A DNA stretch of 64,000 nucleotides. Source: JBHGAV01 sp041946685. GTDB taxonomy: Bacteria > Acidobacteriota > Terriglobia > Bryobacterales > Bryobacteraceae. This document shows positions 9,210 to 17,019 of the stretch, piece by piece. A program made the position numbers and the translations under genes. The notes under the pieces were generated by a model. The model was not told the origin of the DNA. It saw only the letters and a list, made by a program, of their open reading frames with translations, and searched no databases. The stretch spans positions 4,267 through 68,266 of the forward strand of contig JBHGAV010000017.1 in assembly GCA_041946685.1 (NCBI GenBank), given 5' to 3'. The stretch's first letter is position 1; every line of letters starts with the position of its first letter.

Positions 9210-9267
9210 ACCGGTATGAGAACCGGATCACATCAGCTTAGATCAACCGGTCTGAGATATCCACCGG
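9210..9267 (-). promoter_or_regulatory. Two CCGGT/ACCGG inverted repeats upstream of the TonB operon
   Basis: CCGGT-N6-ACCGG lies at 9211-9226, and ACCGGT (9246-9251) with ACCGG (9263-9267) forms a second, wider inverted repeat. The left halves are also a direct repeat of ACCGGTmTGAGA with one mismatch, 36 bases apart. The position 12-70 bases before the first gene fits an operator for a dimeric repressor. No regulator is encoded next to it. Confidence 0.4.
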
Positions 9268-9330
9268 GATTCCCGCTTCCCTGCGGGGAGCCCGGTATCG
9301 ACAATCGAGGAGCACCCCACATCAGCACGC

Positions 9331-9343
9331 CTCCGTAGCGGAG
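9331..9343 (-). terminator. Short hairpin just past the polA stop
   Basis: CTCCG and CGGAG arms with a 3-base loop lie 9 bases after the polA stop codon. No T-tract follows, so this is a weak terminator candidate only. Confidence 0.25.
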
Positions 9344-9352
9344 CTTCCTGGG

Positions 9353-11461
9353 CTATTTCGCGTCGCGCCAGTTGGCGCCGACGCCGATGTCCACTACCAG
9401 CGGCACTTCCAGCGTGTGCACCTGCTCCATCTCGCTCTTTACCATGCGGCTGATTTCCGGCACTTCTTCGGGAGGAAGCTCGAAGACCAGCTCGTCGTGC
9501 ACCTGAAGCAGCATCGTCGCGCGCGCCCCAAGCTCGCGAAGCCGCTGATCGATGCGGACCATGGCCAGCTTGATCAGGTCCGCCGCCGTGCCCTGGAGCG
9601 GGGTGTTGACAGCGGTACGCTCGGCGAAGCCGCGCGCGTTCGGATTGCGCGAGTTGATGTCCGGAATGAGCCGCCGGCGTCCGAACAGCGTCCGGGTCTC
9701 GCCGGTCTTGCGGACCTCTTCGATCTGCCGGTCGATGAACTTCCTGACCCCGGCGTAGCGTGCAAAGTAGCTCTGGATGTAGACCTGCGCCTCGCTCTGG
9801 GGGATGCCGAGCTGGGCTGCCAGACCGAAGGCGCTCAACCCGTAAATGATGCCGAAGTTCACCGTCTTGGCATCGCGGCGCTGCTCGGGTGTCACCAGGA
9901 GCGGCGGCACGCCGAAGACCTCGGCCGCGGTACGGGTGTGGACGTCTTCGCCTTTGCGGAAGGCGTCCACCAGCAACGGGTCGCGCGACATGTGAGCCAG
10001 CAGGCGGAGCTCGATCTGGGAGTAGTCGGCGACCAGGAGTCTCCAGCCGTCCCTGGGGACAAACGCGGCACGAATCTCGCGGCCGAGTTCGGTGCGTATC
10101 GGGATGTTCTGAAGGTTCGGATTTGAGGAAGAGAGTCTGCCCGTGGCGGCGCCCACCGGGTTGAAGCTGGTGTGCAGGCGTCCGGTCTCCGGGTTGACGA
10201 GCGCGGGCAGGGCATCCACGTAGGTCCCCTTCAGCTTGGCGAGCTGGCGGTATTCGAGCACCTTGGCCGCGATGGGATGCGAGGCGGCGAGTTCCTCCAG
10301 AACTTCGGCAGCCGTCGACACGGACTTGCTCTTGCCGCGCACCGCCGGTGCGGGGAGACCCAGTTCCTCGAACAGAACCTTGCCAAGCTGCTGGGGGGAG
10401 TTGATGTTGAAGGGGTGGCCGGCGAGCGAGTGGATTTCCTCGCTCAATCGCTCGATGTCCTTCTGCATCCGCGCGGAAAGGCCCGTCAGTACCTGCACAT
10501 CGATGCGCACGCCGGTCTGCTCCATGCGCCTGAGCACGGGAAGGAGCGGCCGGTCGATGGGCTCAAACAAGCCCTCCGGCTCCGGTTCGGCCCCGTCCAG
10601 CTCCTTGAGCAGGCTGGTGAACTCCAGTTCCTTGTAGATCTCCCGAAGCGCCGCTTTGTTGGGAGGACCGATGCGGAACTCGTCGGGGGACCAGGCGACC
10701 GGCGCCGAGGCGTCAATCGTGGCGAGGCGCTTGCTCAGAAGGATGCGGTCGCGGTTCTGCTGGAGGCTCTCGCGGTAGGCGCGCCGTTCGACTTCGGCGG
10801 CGCCCTCGAGAGCTGCCTCGACCGAGCCGAAGCGGGCGATGAGGTCGCGCGCCCCCTTGTCTCCGATGCCCGGTGCGCCGGGGATGTTGTCCACGGGGTC
10901 GCCCTTGAGCGCCAGCAGGTCGGCAACCTGCGCGGGCTCGACGCCGAGGAACTCTTTCACCTTGGCCGGGTCGTACCACTCGTCGTCCTTCATCGGATTG
11001 AGCATCGAGACCCCGCCGCCGACCAGTTGCAGCATGTCCTTGTCGCTAGAGACGATGACCACCTCCATGCCCGATTCCACGGCCTTGCGCGCCAGGGCTC
11101 CGATAACGTCGTCCGCTTCAAAGCCGTCCTGCTGAATGACGGGGATGGACATGGCCTCGAGCAGACGCCGGACCCAGGGGATTTGCTCGAGGAGGTCGGG
11201 GGGCGTTTCGGCGCGGTTGGCCTTGTACTGGTCGAACTCCCGCTCGCGGAAGGTGGGGCCCTCGCTCTCGAAGACTGCGGCGATGTGCTCCGGCTGGTGG
11301 ACCGTGGTCAGGCGGCGCATCATGTTGTGGAAGATGTAGACCGCTTCGGTGGCCATTCCCGACCGGGTCCGCATGGGCGGTGCGCCGCTACGAGCCCGGG
11401 CGTGGTAGGCGCGGAAGATGAAGCCGAAAGCATCCACGAGAAACAGGCGGCTGGCCGGCAT
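9353..11461 (-). CDS. polA: DNA polymerase I, short form without 3'-5' exonuclease domain
   Basis: A 702-residue DNA polymerase I. An N-terminal 5' nuclease domain (about 1-290; LFLVDAFGFIFRAYHA, DGFEADDVIG, GIGDKGARDL) is followed after a short acidic linker (EPEPEGLFEPID) by the palm-fingers-thumb polymerase (about 300-702). Motif A is VADYSQIELR, the O-helix is RRDAKTVNFGIIYG and motif C is QVHDELVF. Family enzymes keep a proofreading-type domain between the two, even when inactive (Taq is 832 residues); here essentially nothing lies between. The ATG at 11461 is chosen over an in-frame codon 43 residues upstream because the family N-terminus starts here. It functions in Okazaki fragment processing and repair. 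Confidence 0.93.
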   Translation of the reverse strand: MPASRLFLVDAFGFIFRAYHARARSGAPPMRTRSGMATEAVYIFHNMMRRLTTVHQPEHIAAVFESEGPTFREREFDQYKANRAETPPDLLEQIPWVRRLLEAMSIPVIQQDGFEADDVIGALARKAVESGMEVVIVSSDKDMLQLVGGGVSMLNPMKDDEWYDPAKVKEFLGVEPAQVADLLALKGDPVDNIPGAPGIGDKGARDLIARFGSVEAALEGAAEVERRAYRESLQQNRDRILLSKRLATIDASAPVAWSPDEFRIGPPNKAALREIYKELEFTSLLKELDGAEPEPEGLFEPIDRPLLPVLRRMEQTGVRIDVQVLTGLSARMQKDIERLSEEIHSLAGHPFNINSPQQLGKVLFEELGLPAPAVRGKSKSVSTAAEVLEELAASHPIAAKVLEYRQLAKLKGTYVDALPALVNPETGRLHTSFNPVGAATGRLSSSNPNLQNIPIRTELGREIRAAFVPRDGWRLLVADYSQIELRLLAHMSRDPLLVDAFRKGEDVHTRTAAEVFGVPPLLVTPEQRRDAKTVNFGIIYGLSAFGLAAQLGIPQSEAQVYIQSYFARYAGVRKFIDRQIEEVRKTGETRTLFGRRRLIPDINSRNPNARGFAERTAVNTPLQGTAADLIKLAMVRIDQRLRELGARATMLLQVHDELVFELPPEEVPEISRMVKSEMEQVHTLEVPLVVDIGVGANWRDAK

Positions 11462-11525
11462 GCTTCCCCAATCATACCCCCGCCGGGCCGAGGGAGGCGC
11501 GGCTGCTACACTGGTAATTCGGAGT

Positions 11526-11558
11526 GTTGCATTTTCGCAACAGTATGTTGAATTCAAC
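11526..11558. promoter_or_regulatory. Two GTTG...CAAC inverted repeats between polA and lpxC
   Basis: GTTGC-N6-GCAAC spans 11526-11541, and the perfect 12-base palindrome GTTGAATTCAAC spans 11547-11558. Both share GTTG/CAAC ends. They lie in the AT-richer 152-base divergent region and overlap a possible lpxC promoter (TTGAAT 11549-11554, AAGAAT 11573-11578). They may bind a dimeric regulator acting on one or both genes. Confidence 0.35.
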
Positions 11559-11613
11559 CTATTGATTTCAAAAAGAATAAGACTGGACAACGGCTTGCAA
11601 GGCTAATGTCGCT

Positions 11614-12504
11614 TTGCGATACGAAACCACAATTCAGCGGCCGGTAGAGGCATCCGGGGTAGGACTCCACAGCGGTGTGCCGGTGTCGATCAGGATACTG
11701 CCGGCACCGCCCTCCACGGGCATTGTCTTCCTGCGAACCGACCTGGACCGGTTCCCCATCCCCGCCAACTGGAGACACGTCGCGCGGGTGAGCTACGCCA
11801 CCAGCCTGATGCGTCAGGGCGTTCTGATCTCGACCACGGAGCATCTGCTCAGCGTGTTTTACAGCATGGGGGTGGATAACGCGTATGTGGAGATCGACAA
11901 CCTGGAGGTGCCGATTCTGGACGGCAGCGGCCTGCCTTTCGTGGAGATGCTCGGGGAGGCGGGGCTGCAAACATACCGGCGGAGGCGGCGGTATTTGCAC
12001 GTACGCCGCCCGGTCACGGTGGAGGACAGGGGAAAACGGATATCGATTCTCCCCGCGGACCGGTTCGTGCTTGCCTGCGAGGTCTACTTCAATCACCCTC
12101 TGGTGGGGCGGCAGAACCTGGAGCTGGAGGTGAGCAGCCAGCGCTTCGCCTCCGACATCGCGCCCGCGCGCACCTTCGGATTTGCCAACGAACTGGATCA
12201 GATGCGGAACATGGGCCTGATCCGGGGCGCCTCCCTGGCGAATGCCGTGTGCTTTGATCAGAACGGCGTGATGAATCCCGGCGGCCTGCGCTTCCCGGAC
12301 GAGTGCTGCCGGCACAAGGCGCTGGACATGATCGGCGACCTGGCGCTGGTGGGGCGTCCGCTGCTCGGCCACGTGATCGCGGAACGCGCCGGGCATGCCA
12401 TGCACGTGGCGCTGGTGGCCAAGATCATGTCCGATCCTTCGCTGTACGAGGTTCTGAGCTTCGACCAGCTCGCCGACAGGGTCGCCCACGCGTTGGTATC
12501 GTAG
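11614..12504 (+). CDS. lpxC: UDP-3-O-acyl-N-acetylglucosamine deacetylase
   Basis: Zinc-dependent deacetylase for the committed step of lipid A synthesis, 296 residues. The zinc ligands fit H77 (STTEHLL), H234 and D238 (RHKALDMIGDL), and H261 is the likely catalytic histidine near GHAMH. The N-terminal GVGLHSG pattern is typical. The start is TTG at 11614, preceded by AAGG at 11599-11602; the nearby ATG at 11606 is out of frame. It begins a close-packed run with the phosphatidyltransferase 4 bases later, so envelope lipid genes are co-transcribed. It marks the organism as an LPS-bearing Gram-negative. Confidence 0.96.
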   Translation: MRYETTIQRPVEASGVGLHSGVPVSIRILPAPPSTGIVFLRTDLDRFPIPANWRHVARVSYATSLMRQGVLISTTEHLLSVFYSMGVDNAYVEIDNLEVPILDGSGLPFVEMLGEAGLQTYRRRRRYLHVRRPVTVEDRGKRISILPADRFVLACEVYFNHPLVGRQNLELEVSSQRFASDIAPARTFGFANELDQMRNMGLIRGASLANAVCFDQNGVMNPGGLRFPDECCRHKALDMIGDLALVGRPLLGHVIAERAGHAMHVALVAKIMSDPSLYEVLSFDQLADRVAHALVS

Positions 12505-12508
12505 TGGC

Positions 12509-13096
12509 TTGCGCCACTTGTTGAGTCTGCCCAACCTGCTGACCGTGTCGAGGTTCGTCTTGGCCCCGTGGGTGGCGCTCTCGATTCTGCACCATGAGTA
12601 CCGGGCGGCTTTTTGGCTGCTGGTGGCGGCAGGAGCAACCGACGGCCTCGACGGCTTTCTGGCGAGGCGCTGCGGTCTGGTCACGCGTCTGGGGGCGCAG
12701 CTCGATCCGGTTGCCGACAAGGTGCTGCTGGCGACCGTCTACTTGTCTCTGGTGCCGGCAAGAATCGTGCCCTTGTGGCTGGTGATCTTGATTGTGGCGC
12801 GAGACCTGTTGATTCTCTCGTTCGCCGCGGTGGCGCTCGCCGCCAGGCGCAAGGCAGAGTTTGCCCCGTCGGTCTGGGGGAAGCTGAGTACGGTGGTCCA
12901 GGTTGTAACGGGCGCCGTGGCGATCTGGGACAAGGCCTTCACGTTGCCCGGCGGCGCTCCCTGGCTTGCGGTGCTGGTGACGGTGACGGCGGCCACTACC
13001 GGCTGGAGCGGGCTTCACTACGCCTGGCGGGGCGTCCGGATGATGCGCGGCCAGAGCCGTGACGGCGCGATTGACGAGGCCGGGCCGCGAGAGTAG
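12509..13096 (+). CDS. CDP-alcohol phosphatidyltransferase, PgsA-like
   Basis: A 195-residue integral membrane enzyme that joins CDP-diacylglycerol to an alcohol, most likely glycerol-3-phosphate for phosphatidylglycerol. The full family signature DGxxARx8Gx3Dx3D is present with D45, D48, D66 and D70 (TDGLDGFLARR, then GAQLDPVADK). The N-terminal LPNLLTVSRF pattern supports PgsA over phosphatidylserine synthase, but the substrate is inferred. The start is TTG at 12509, 4 bases after lpxC stops. The neighbours are lipid A and envelope genes. Confidence 0.88.
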   Translation: MRHLLSLPNLLTVSRFVLAPWVALSILHHEYRAAFWLLVAAGATDGLDGFLARRCGLVTRLGAQLDPVADKVLLATVYLSLVPARIVPLWLVILIVARDLLILSFAAVALAARRKAEFAPSVWGKLSTVVQVVTGAVAIWDKAFTLPGGAPWLAVLVTVTAATTGWSGLHYAWRGVRMMRGQSRDGAIDEAGPRE

Positions 13097-13118
13097 GCTA
13101 AATGTGGTGGGTGTCTCG

Positions 13119-13679
13119 ATGACGAGGTATGTCCCATCCCGGCGCTACGTTTGGATGGGACTGGCAGCATGGTTCATGGCCGCGTTCTCGGGTTGGGCGG
13201 CCCTTACCTGGCCCATGGCCCTGCTGGGCCTCGCCTCGTTCCTGGCGTGCTCCGCCGCCCTGGCGTGGCTGGGCTTGAGACCGGCCATCGAGGTCCGCAA
13301 TCAGCACCTGGTGGTCGGACGCCGCGCGGTCCCCTGGAATGAGATCCGCCGCGTGGACCGGACCGGCTGGCGATCGCCGCTGGTTGTGCGCCTCACCTTG
13401 TCCAATCTGCGTCACCTGTTGATCGTGTATGCTGGCAGCCCGGAATCCACCAGCGCGCTGCTGAGGCAGATTCGCCGCTCGGCCCGCTATGCGCTGATCG
13501 ACGGCAGGCCGTATCACGAGTTCTGGGGGGAGCGGCCTGCGGTGGCGCAGCAGTGGCAGCCGCCCGAGCCGCGTTTTCGCCTGCTGAGGTCGGAGGACGA
13601 AGCGGAAGTCGAGAGACTGTACCAACGGCTGAAGACAGTCGGACGGCTGGACTCGGCGAGGTCTTCGGACGAGACCTAA
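13119..13679 (+). CDS. PH-domain-like membrane protein
   Basis: A 186-residue protein with two hydrophobic helices (about 10-55) followed by a soluble beta-rich part containing IEVRNQHLVVGRRAVPWNEIRRVD, a pattern typical of bacterial PH-like domains (bPH2/DUF304). The C-terminal tail is charged. The function is unknown; related proteins are membrane-anchored scaffolds. The ATG at 13119 follows GGTGGG; in-frame GTG codons at 13104 and 13107 are alternatives. It lies between the phosphatidyltransferase and a YdcF-like gene 4 bases downstream, in the lpxC-led run. Confidence 0.6.
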   Translation: MTRYVPSRRYVWMGLAAWFMAAFSGWAALTWPMALLGLASFLACSAALAWLGLRPAIEVRNQHLVVGRRAVPWNEIRRVDRTGWRSPLVVRLTLSNLRHLLIVYAGSPESTSALLRQIRRSARYALIDGRPYHEFWGERPAVAQQWQPPEPRFRLLRSEDEAEVERLYQRLKTVGRLDSARSSDET

Positions 13680-13683
13680 GCTG

Positions 13684-14283
13684 GTGGCTCACAGGTTCGC
13701 CCGGCGCCGCTGGTGGGTCGCGGCAATCCTGATGGTGGCGGTGGCTTGGGCCGCCCATCCGCTGTGGATGAGCGCCCTTGGCTGGTATCTGGTGAGGGTG
13801 GACGGCCCTTTTCACGCCGATCTCGCCGTTGTGCTGGCGGGCGATTATCGGGGGCACCGAATCCGCAAGGCCGCCGACCTTGTCCGCCAGGGTTACACGA
13901 CGAAGGTGCTGGTAAGCGGCCCAGGGGGCATTTACGGCCAAAACGAGGCGGATCTTGCGATCCGGTTCGCCGTGCTCAGAGGCGACCCGGAATCGTGGTT
14001 TGTCCCGTTCCACACATCCACCAGTTCGACCCGGCAGGAAGCCCGGGTGATCGCACCGGCGCTGCGGAGGCTGGGAGCGAAACGGATCATCCTGGTTACG
14101 AGCAACTACCACACGCGGCGGGCCGGGGGGTTGTTCCGGGCGGCCGCGCCCGATCTGGACTTCCGGGTGGTAGCAGCGGATGACGAGTTCTACCAGCCCG
14201 GCCGCTGGTGGAAATCCAGAGAGGCGCAGAAGTGTTTTGTGATGGAATGGTTGAAGACCATCACGGGGTGGTTTGGCATCTGA
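13684..14283 (+). CDS. YdcF/SanA-like DUF218 protein
   Basis: A 199-residue protein with an N-terminal membrane anchor (about 11-30) and a DUF218 domain (DLAVVLAGDY, KVLVSGPGGIYG, STSTRQEA-like STSSTRQEA, and LVTSNYHTRRA). Members (YdcF, SanA, ElyC) act at the cell envelope, and ElyC affects undecaprenyl-phosphate or peptidoglycan metabolism. The start is GTG at 13684, 4 bases after the preceding stop. It fits the envelope context of the run, but its exact role is not known. Confidence 0.78.
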   Translation: MAHRFARRRWWVAAILMVAVAWAAHPLWMSALGWYLVRVDGPFHADLAVVLAGDYRGHRIRKAADLVRQGYTTKVLVSGPGGIYGQNEADLAIRFAVLRGDPESWFVPFHTSTSSTRQEARVIAPALRRLGAKRIILVTSNYHTRRAGGLFRAAAPDLDFRVVAADDEFYQPGRWWKSREAQKCFVMEWLKTITGWFGI

Positions 14284-14287
14284 GCGA

Positions 14288-16033
14288 ATGCGCGAGAACC
14301 TGCGAATCCTGTGGCCGTACCTGCGACGCTACCGCCGCAGTCTGGCGCTTGGCGGCGGGGCGCTGATCCTCAAGGATGTGATGGCGGCAACGCTGCCGCT
14401 GCTGATCGGTCACGGCGTGGACTCGATGCGCGCGGAGGCGTTCAACCTGGAGCTGGTTCTCAAGTTCGCCGCGGCCATCGTGGGGCTCTCGGTCGTTAAG
14501 GGCTTCTTCCAATACTGGATGCGCGTGATCCTCATCGGGGTCTCCCGGGATGTCGAGTTTGACCTGCGCAACGACTTCTTCCGACACCTGACCGAACTCA
14601 GCTCCGATTTCTTCTCGCGGACGCGCACGGGCGACATCATGGCCCGCGCCACCAACGATTTGAATGCGGTGCGAATGATGGTCGGCCCCGGCGTGATGTA
14701 CTCGGTGGAGACCGCCTGCGCGGTCGTGCTGTCGGTTTCGGTGATGCTCAGCGTGGATTGGAGGCTCACGCTTCTGTCGCTCGCGCCGGCGCCGCTGATC
14801 AGCCTGATCGTGAGCTACTTTGGGCGCCGGATTCACGCGAGGTTCGACCGGATCCAGGCCATGTTCTCCGACATCAGCAGCCGCACCCAGGAGAATATCG
14901 CCGGGGTCAGGGTGGTGCGTGCCTACGCGCAGGAGGAGGCCGAGCAGCGCCAGTTCGAGGCGCTCAACCGGGAGTACGTGAGCCAGAACATCCGCCTGGC
15001 ACGGCTGTCAGGCGCCTTCATGCCGCTGCTGCAGGCGCTGGTGGGCGTGACCTTGCTGATTGTCCTCTGGGTGGGAGGGACCGGGCTGCTCGCCGGCCGC
15101 ATCACCCTGGGCCAGTTCGTGATGTTCAATACCTACCTGGTCATGCTGGTGTGGCCCATGATAGCGATCGGCTGGGTAGTGAACCTGGCGCAGCGCGGCA
15201 CCGCCAGCCTTGCCAGGATCAACGCCATCATGCAGGAAGTCCCCTCGATCGCGGGACCTGCCGTGGCGCGCGACCCGGGAGGACCCCTGCGGGGAGAGAT
15301 CGAGTTCCGGCGGGTGTCGGTGGAGTACGGCACGGGCAAACCGCTCGACGGCATCAGTCTGCGCATCCCCGAAGGGGCAACGGTGGCCATTGTCGGGCAT
15401 ACAGGCAGCGGGAAGACGACACTGGTCGAGTTGATACCACGGATCATGGACCCGACGTCGGGATGCGTTCTGGTCGACGGGATCGACGTGCGCGACTACT
15501 CTCCTTCCTGGTTGCGCCGCCAGATCGGCTTTGTGCCGCAGGAGACCATGCTGTTCAGCGCCACGCTGGCCGAGAACATCGCTTTCGGCATGGAGGAGGC
15601 ATCGCGCGAGGAGATTCAACGCGCCGCCCGGCTCGCCGGGCTGGAGCCGGACATCGAGTCATTCCCCGCGGGGCTGGACACGGTGATCGGCGAGCGGGGC
15701 ATCACGCTCTCCGGAGGCCAGAAACAGCGGACAGCGATCGCCCGCGCCGTCCTGAGAAACCCGCGAATCCTCATCCTGGACGATGCGTTGTCCAGCGTGG
15801 ACACGGTGACCGAAGATCGGATCCTCAGCGGCCTGGCGGAGGTCATGCGGGGCCGCACCACCATCCTGATCTCGCACCGGGTCTCCACCGTCCGAAACGC
15901 GGACGTGATCTTCGTCGTGGAGAAGGGTAGAATCGCAGAACAGGGCACACATGAGGAGTTGCTGCGGCTGGGCGGCTACTATGCGGACTTGCACGAGAAA
16001 CAGCTCCTTGAAGAGGAGTTGGAGTCCATCTAG
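14288..16033 (+). CDS. ABC exporter, fused permease and ATPase (MsbA-like type)
   Basis: A 581-residue half-transporter with six membrane helices (about 15-310) and a C-terminal ATPase. Walker A GHTGSGKT is at about 370-377, the signature LSGGQ at about 474-478, Walker B is ILILDDALSS, and the H-loop is LISHRVS. It is expected to work as a homodimer. Position among lpxC and lipid genes makes lipid or LPS export a reasonable idea, but the family also contains drug and peptide exporters. The ATG at 14288 lies 4 bases after ydcF; an in-frame TTG at 14273 would overlap it. Confidence 0.85.
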   Translation: MRENLRILWPYLRRYRRSLALGGGALILKDVMAATLPLLIGHGVDSMRAEAFNLELVLKFAAAIVGLSVVKGFFQYWMRVILIGVSRDVEFDLRNDFFRHLTELSSDFFSRTRTGDIMARATNDLNAVRMMVGPGVMYSVETACAVVLSVSVMLSVDWRLTLLSLAPAPLISLIVSYFGRRIHARFDRIQAMFSDISSRTQENIAGVRVVRAYAQEEAEQRQFEALNREYVSQNIRLARLSGAFMPLLQALVGVTLLIVLWVGGTGLLAGRITLGQFVMFNTYLVMLVWPMIAIGWVVNLAQRGTASLARINAIMQEVPSIAGPAVARDPGGPLRGEIEFRRVSVEYGTGKPLDGISLRIPEGATVAIVGHTGSGKTTLVELIPRIMDPTSGCVLVDGIDVRDYSPSWLRRQIGFVPQETMLFSATLAENIAFGMEEASREEIQRAARLAGLEPDIESFPAGLDTVIGERGITLSGGQKQRTAIARAVLRNPRILILDDALSSVDTVTEDRILSGLAEVMRGRTTILISHRVSTVRNADVIFVVEKGRIAEQGTHEELLRLGGYYADLHEKQLLEEELESI

Positions 16034-16060
16034 AAGAATCTCCTGGACGGCGGGAGACGC

Positions 16061-17017
16061 ATGACGAAGCTGACAGGGAAGCGGATCGTGGTCACGGGGG
16101 GGGCGGGTTTCCTCGGGAGCCACCTGGTAGAGATGCTGATGTCGCGCGGCTGCCGGAATGTTTTTGTCCCCAAGGTTGAGGAGTACGATCTCACGCGTCC
16201 AGAGGCGGTCGAACGCCTGTTTCAGCAGGCCCGGCCGGAGGTGCTGATCCACCTGGCGGCCGTGGTGGGCGGCATCGGCGCCAACCGCGAGAATCCGGGG
16301 CGGTTCTTCTTTGAGAACGCAATGATGGGGATCCAGGTGATCGACGGCGCCCGCCGCTATGGCGTCGAGAAGACCGTGGTCCTGGGCACGATCTGCGCGT
16401 ATCCCAAGTTTACGCCAGTTCCGTTCCGCGAGGACGACCTCTGGTACGGCTACCCGGAGGAGACCAATGCGCCCTACGGCATCGCCAAGAAGGCGCTGCT
16501 GGTCCAGTGCCAGGCGTGCAGGAAGGAGTACGGCATGAACGCCGTGTTCCTCCTGCCCGTGAACCTCTACGGGCCGGGAGACAACTTCCATCCCGCCACC
16601 AGCCACGGTATCCCTGCACTTATCCGGAAGTGCATGGAAGCAGCCGAGGGTGGGCAGGACGAGGTCGGGGTCTGGGGGGACGGTTCGCCGACCAGGGAAT
16701 TCCTCTACGTGACCGACGCCGCCGAGGGGATCATCGCCGCCACCGAGCGTTACGACAAGCCGGAGCCGGTGAATCTCGGCAGCGGGTGGGAGATCTCAAT
16801 CCGCGACTTAGCCGCGAAGATCGCGGGCATGACGGGATTCACGGGCCGCATTGTCTTCGACACCACCAAGCCCAACGGGCAGCCGCGGCGCCGCCTGGAC
16901 GTCACGCGAGCCGAGCGCGAGTTCGGTTTTCGCGCCAGGACGCCATTCGACGAGGGGCTTCGTAAGACGATCGACTGGTACAGGGCCACGCGGCGGCTCC
17001 GGGGAGCCGCTGTCTAG
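16061..17017 (+). CDS. fcl: GDP-L-fucose synthase
   Basis: A 318-residue short-chain dehydrogenase of the WcaG/Fcl type that converts GDP-4-keto-6-deoxymannose to GDP-L-fucose by epimerisation and NADPH reduction. The nucleotide site is GGAGFLGSH (13-21). The catalytic Ser-Tyr-Lys region reads GTICAYPKF and PYGIAKKA; HLAAVVGGIGANRENP and NLYGPGDNFHP are Fcl hallmarks. The serine position in GTICAYP fits a TIC variant of the usual SSC. GGGAG at 16051-16055 precedes ATG 16061. No GDP-mannose 4,6-dehydratase is in the window, so its substrate must come from elsewhere. Confidence 0.88.
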   Translation: MTKLTGKRIVVTGGAGFLGSHLVEMLMSRGCRNVFVPKVEEYDLTRPEAVERLFQQARPEVLIHLAAVVGGIGANRENPGRFFFENAMMGIQVIDGARRYGVEKTVVLGTICAYPKFTPVPFREDDLWYGYPEETNAPYGIAKKALLVQCQACRKEYGMNAVFLLPVNLYGPGDNFHPATSHGIPALIRKCMEAAEGGQDEVGVWGDGSPTREFLYVTDAAEGIIAATERYDKPEPVNLGSGWEISIRDLAAKIAGMTGFTGRIVFDTTKPNGQPRRRLDVTRAEREFGFRARTPFDEGLRKTIDWYRATRRLRGAAV

Positions 17018-17019
17018 CT

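Noticed and set aside
10172..11551. A 459-codon plus-strand frame opposite polA
   Set aside because: polA is well supported on the minus strand; this frame is a codon-bias shadow.
11462..11590. A 43-residue N-terminal extension of PolA
   Set aside because: It runs through the intergenic palindromes and does not resemble PolA; the family start is MPASRLFLVDA.
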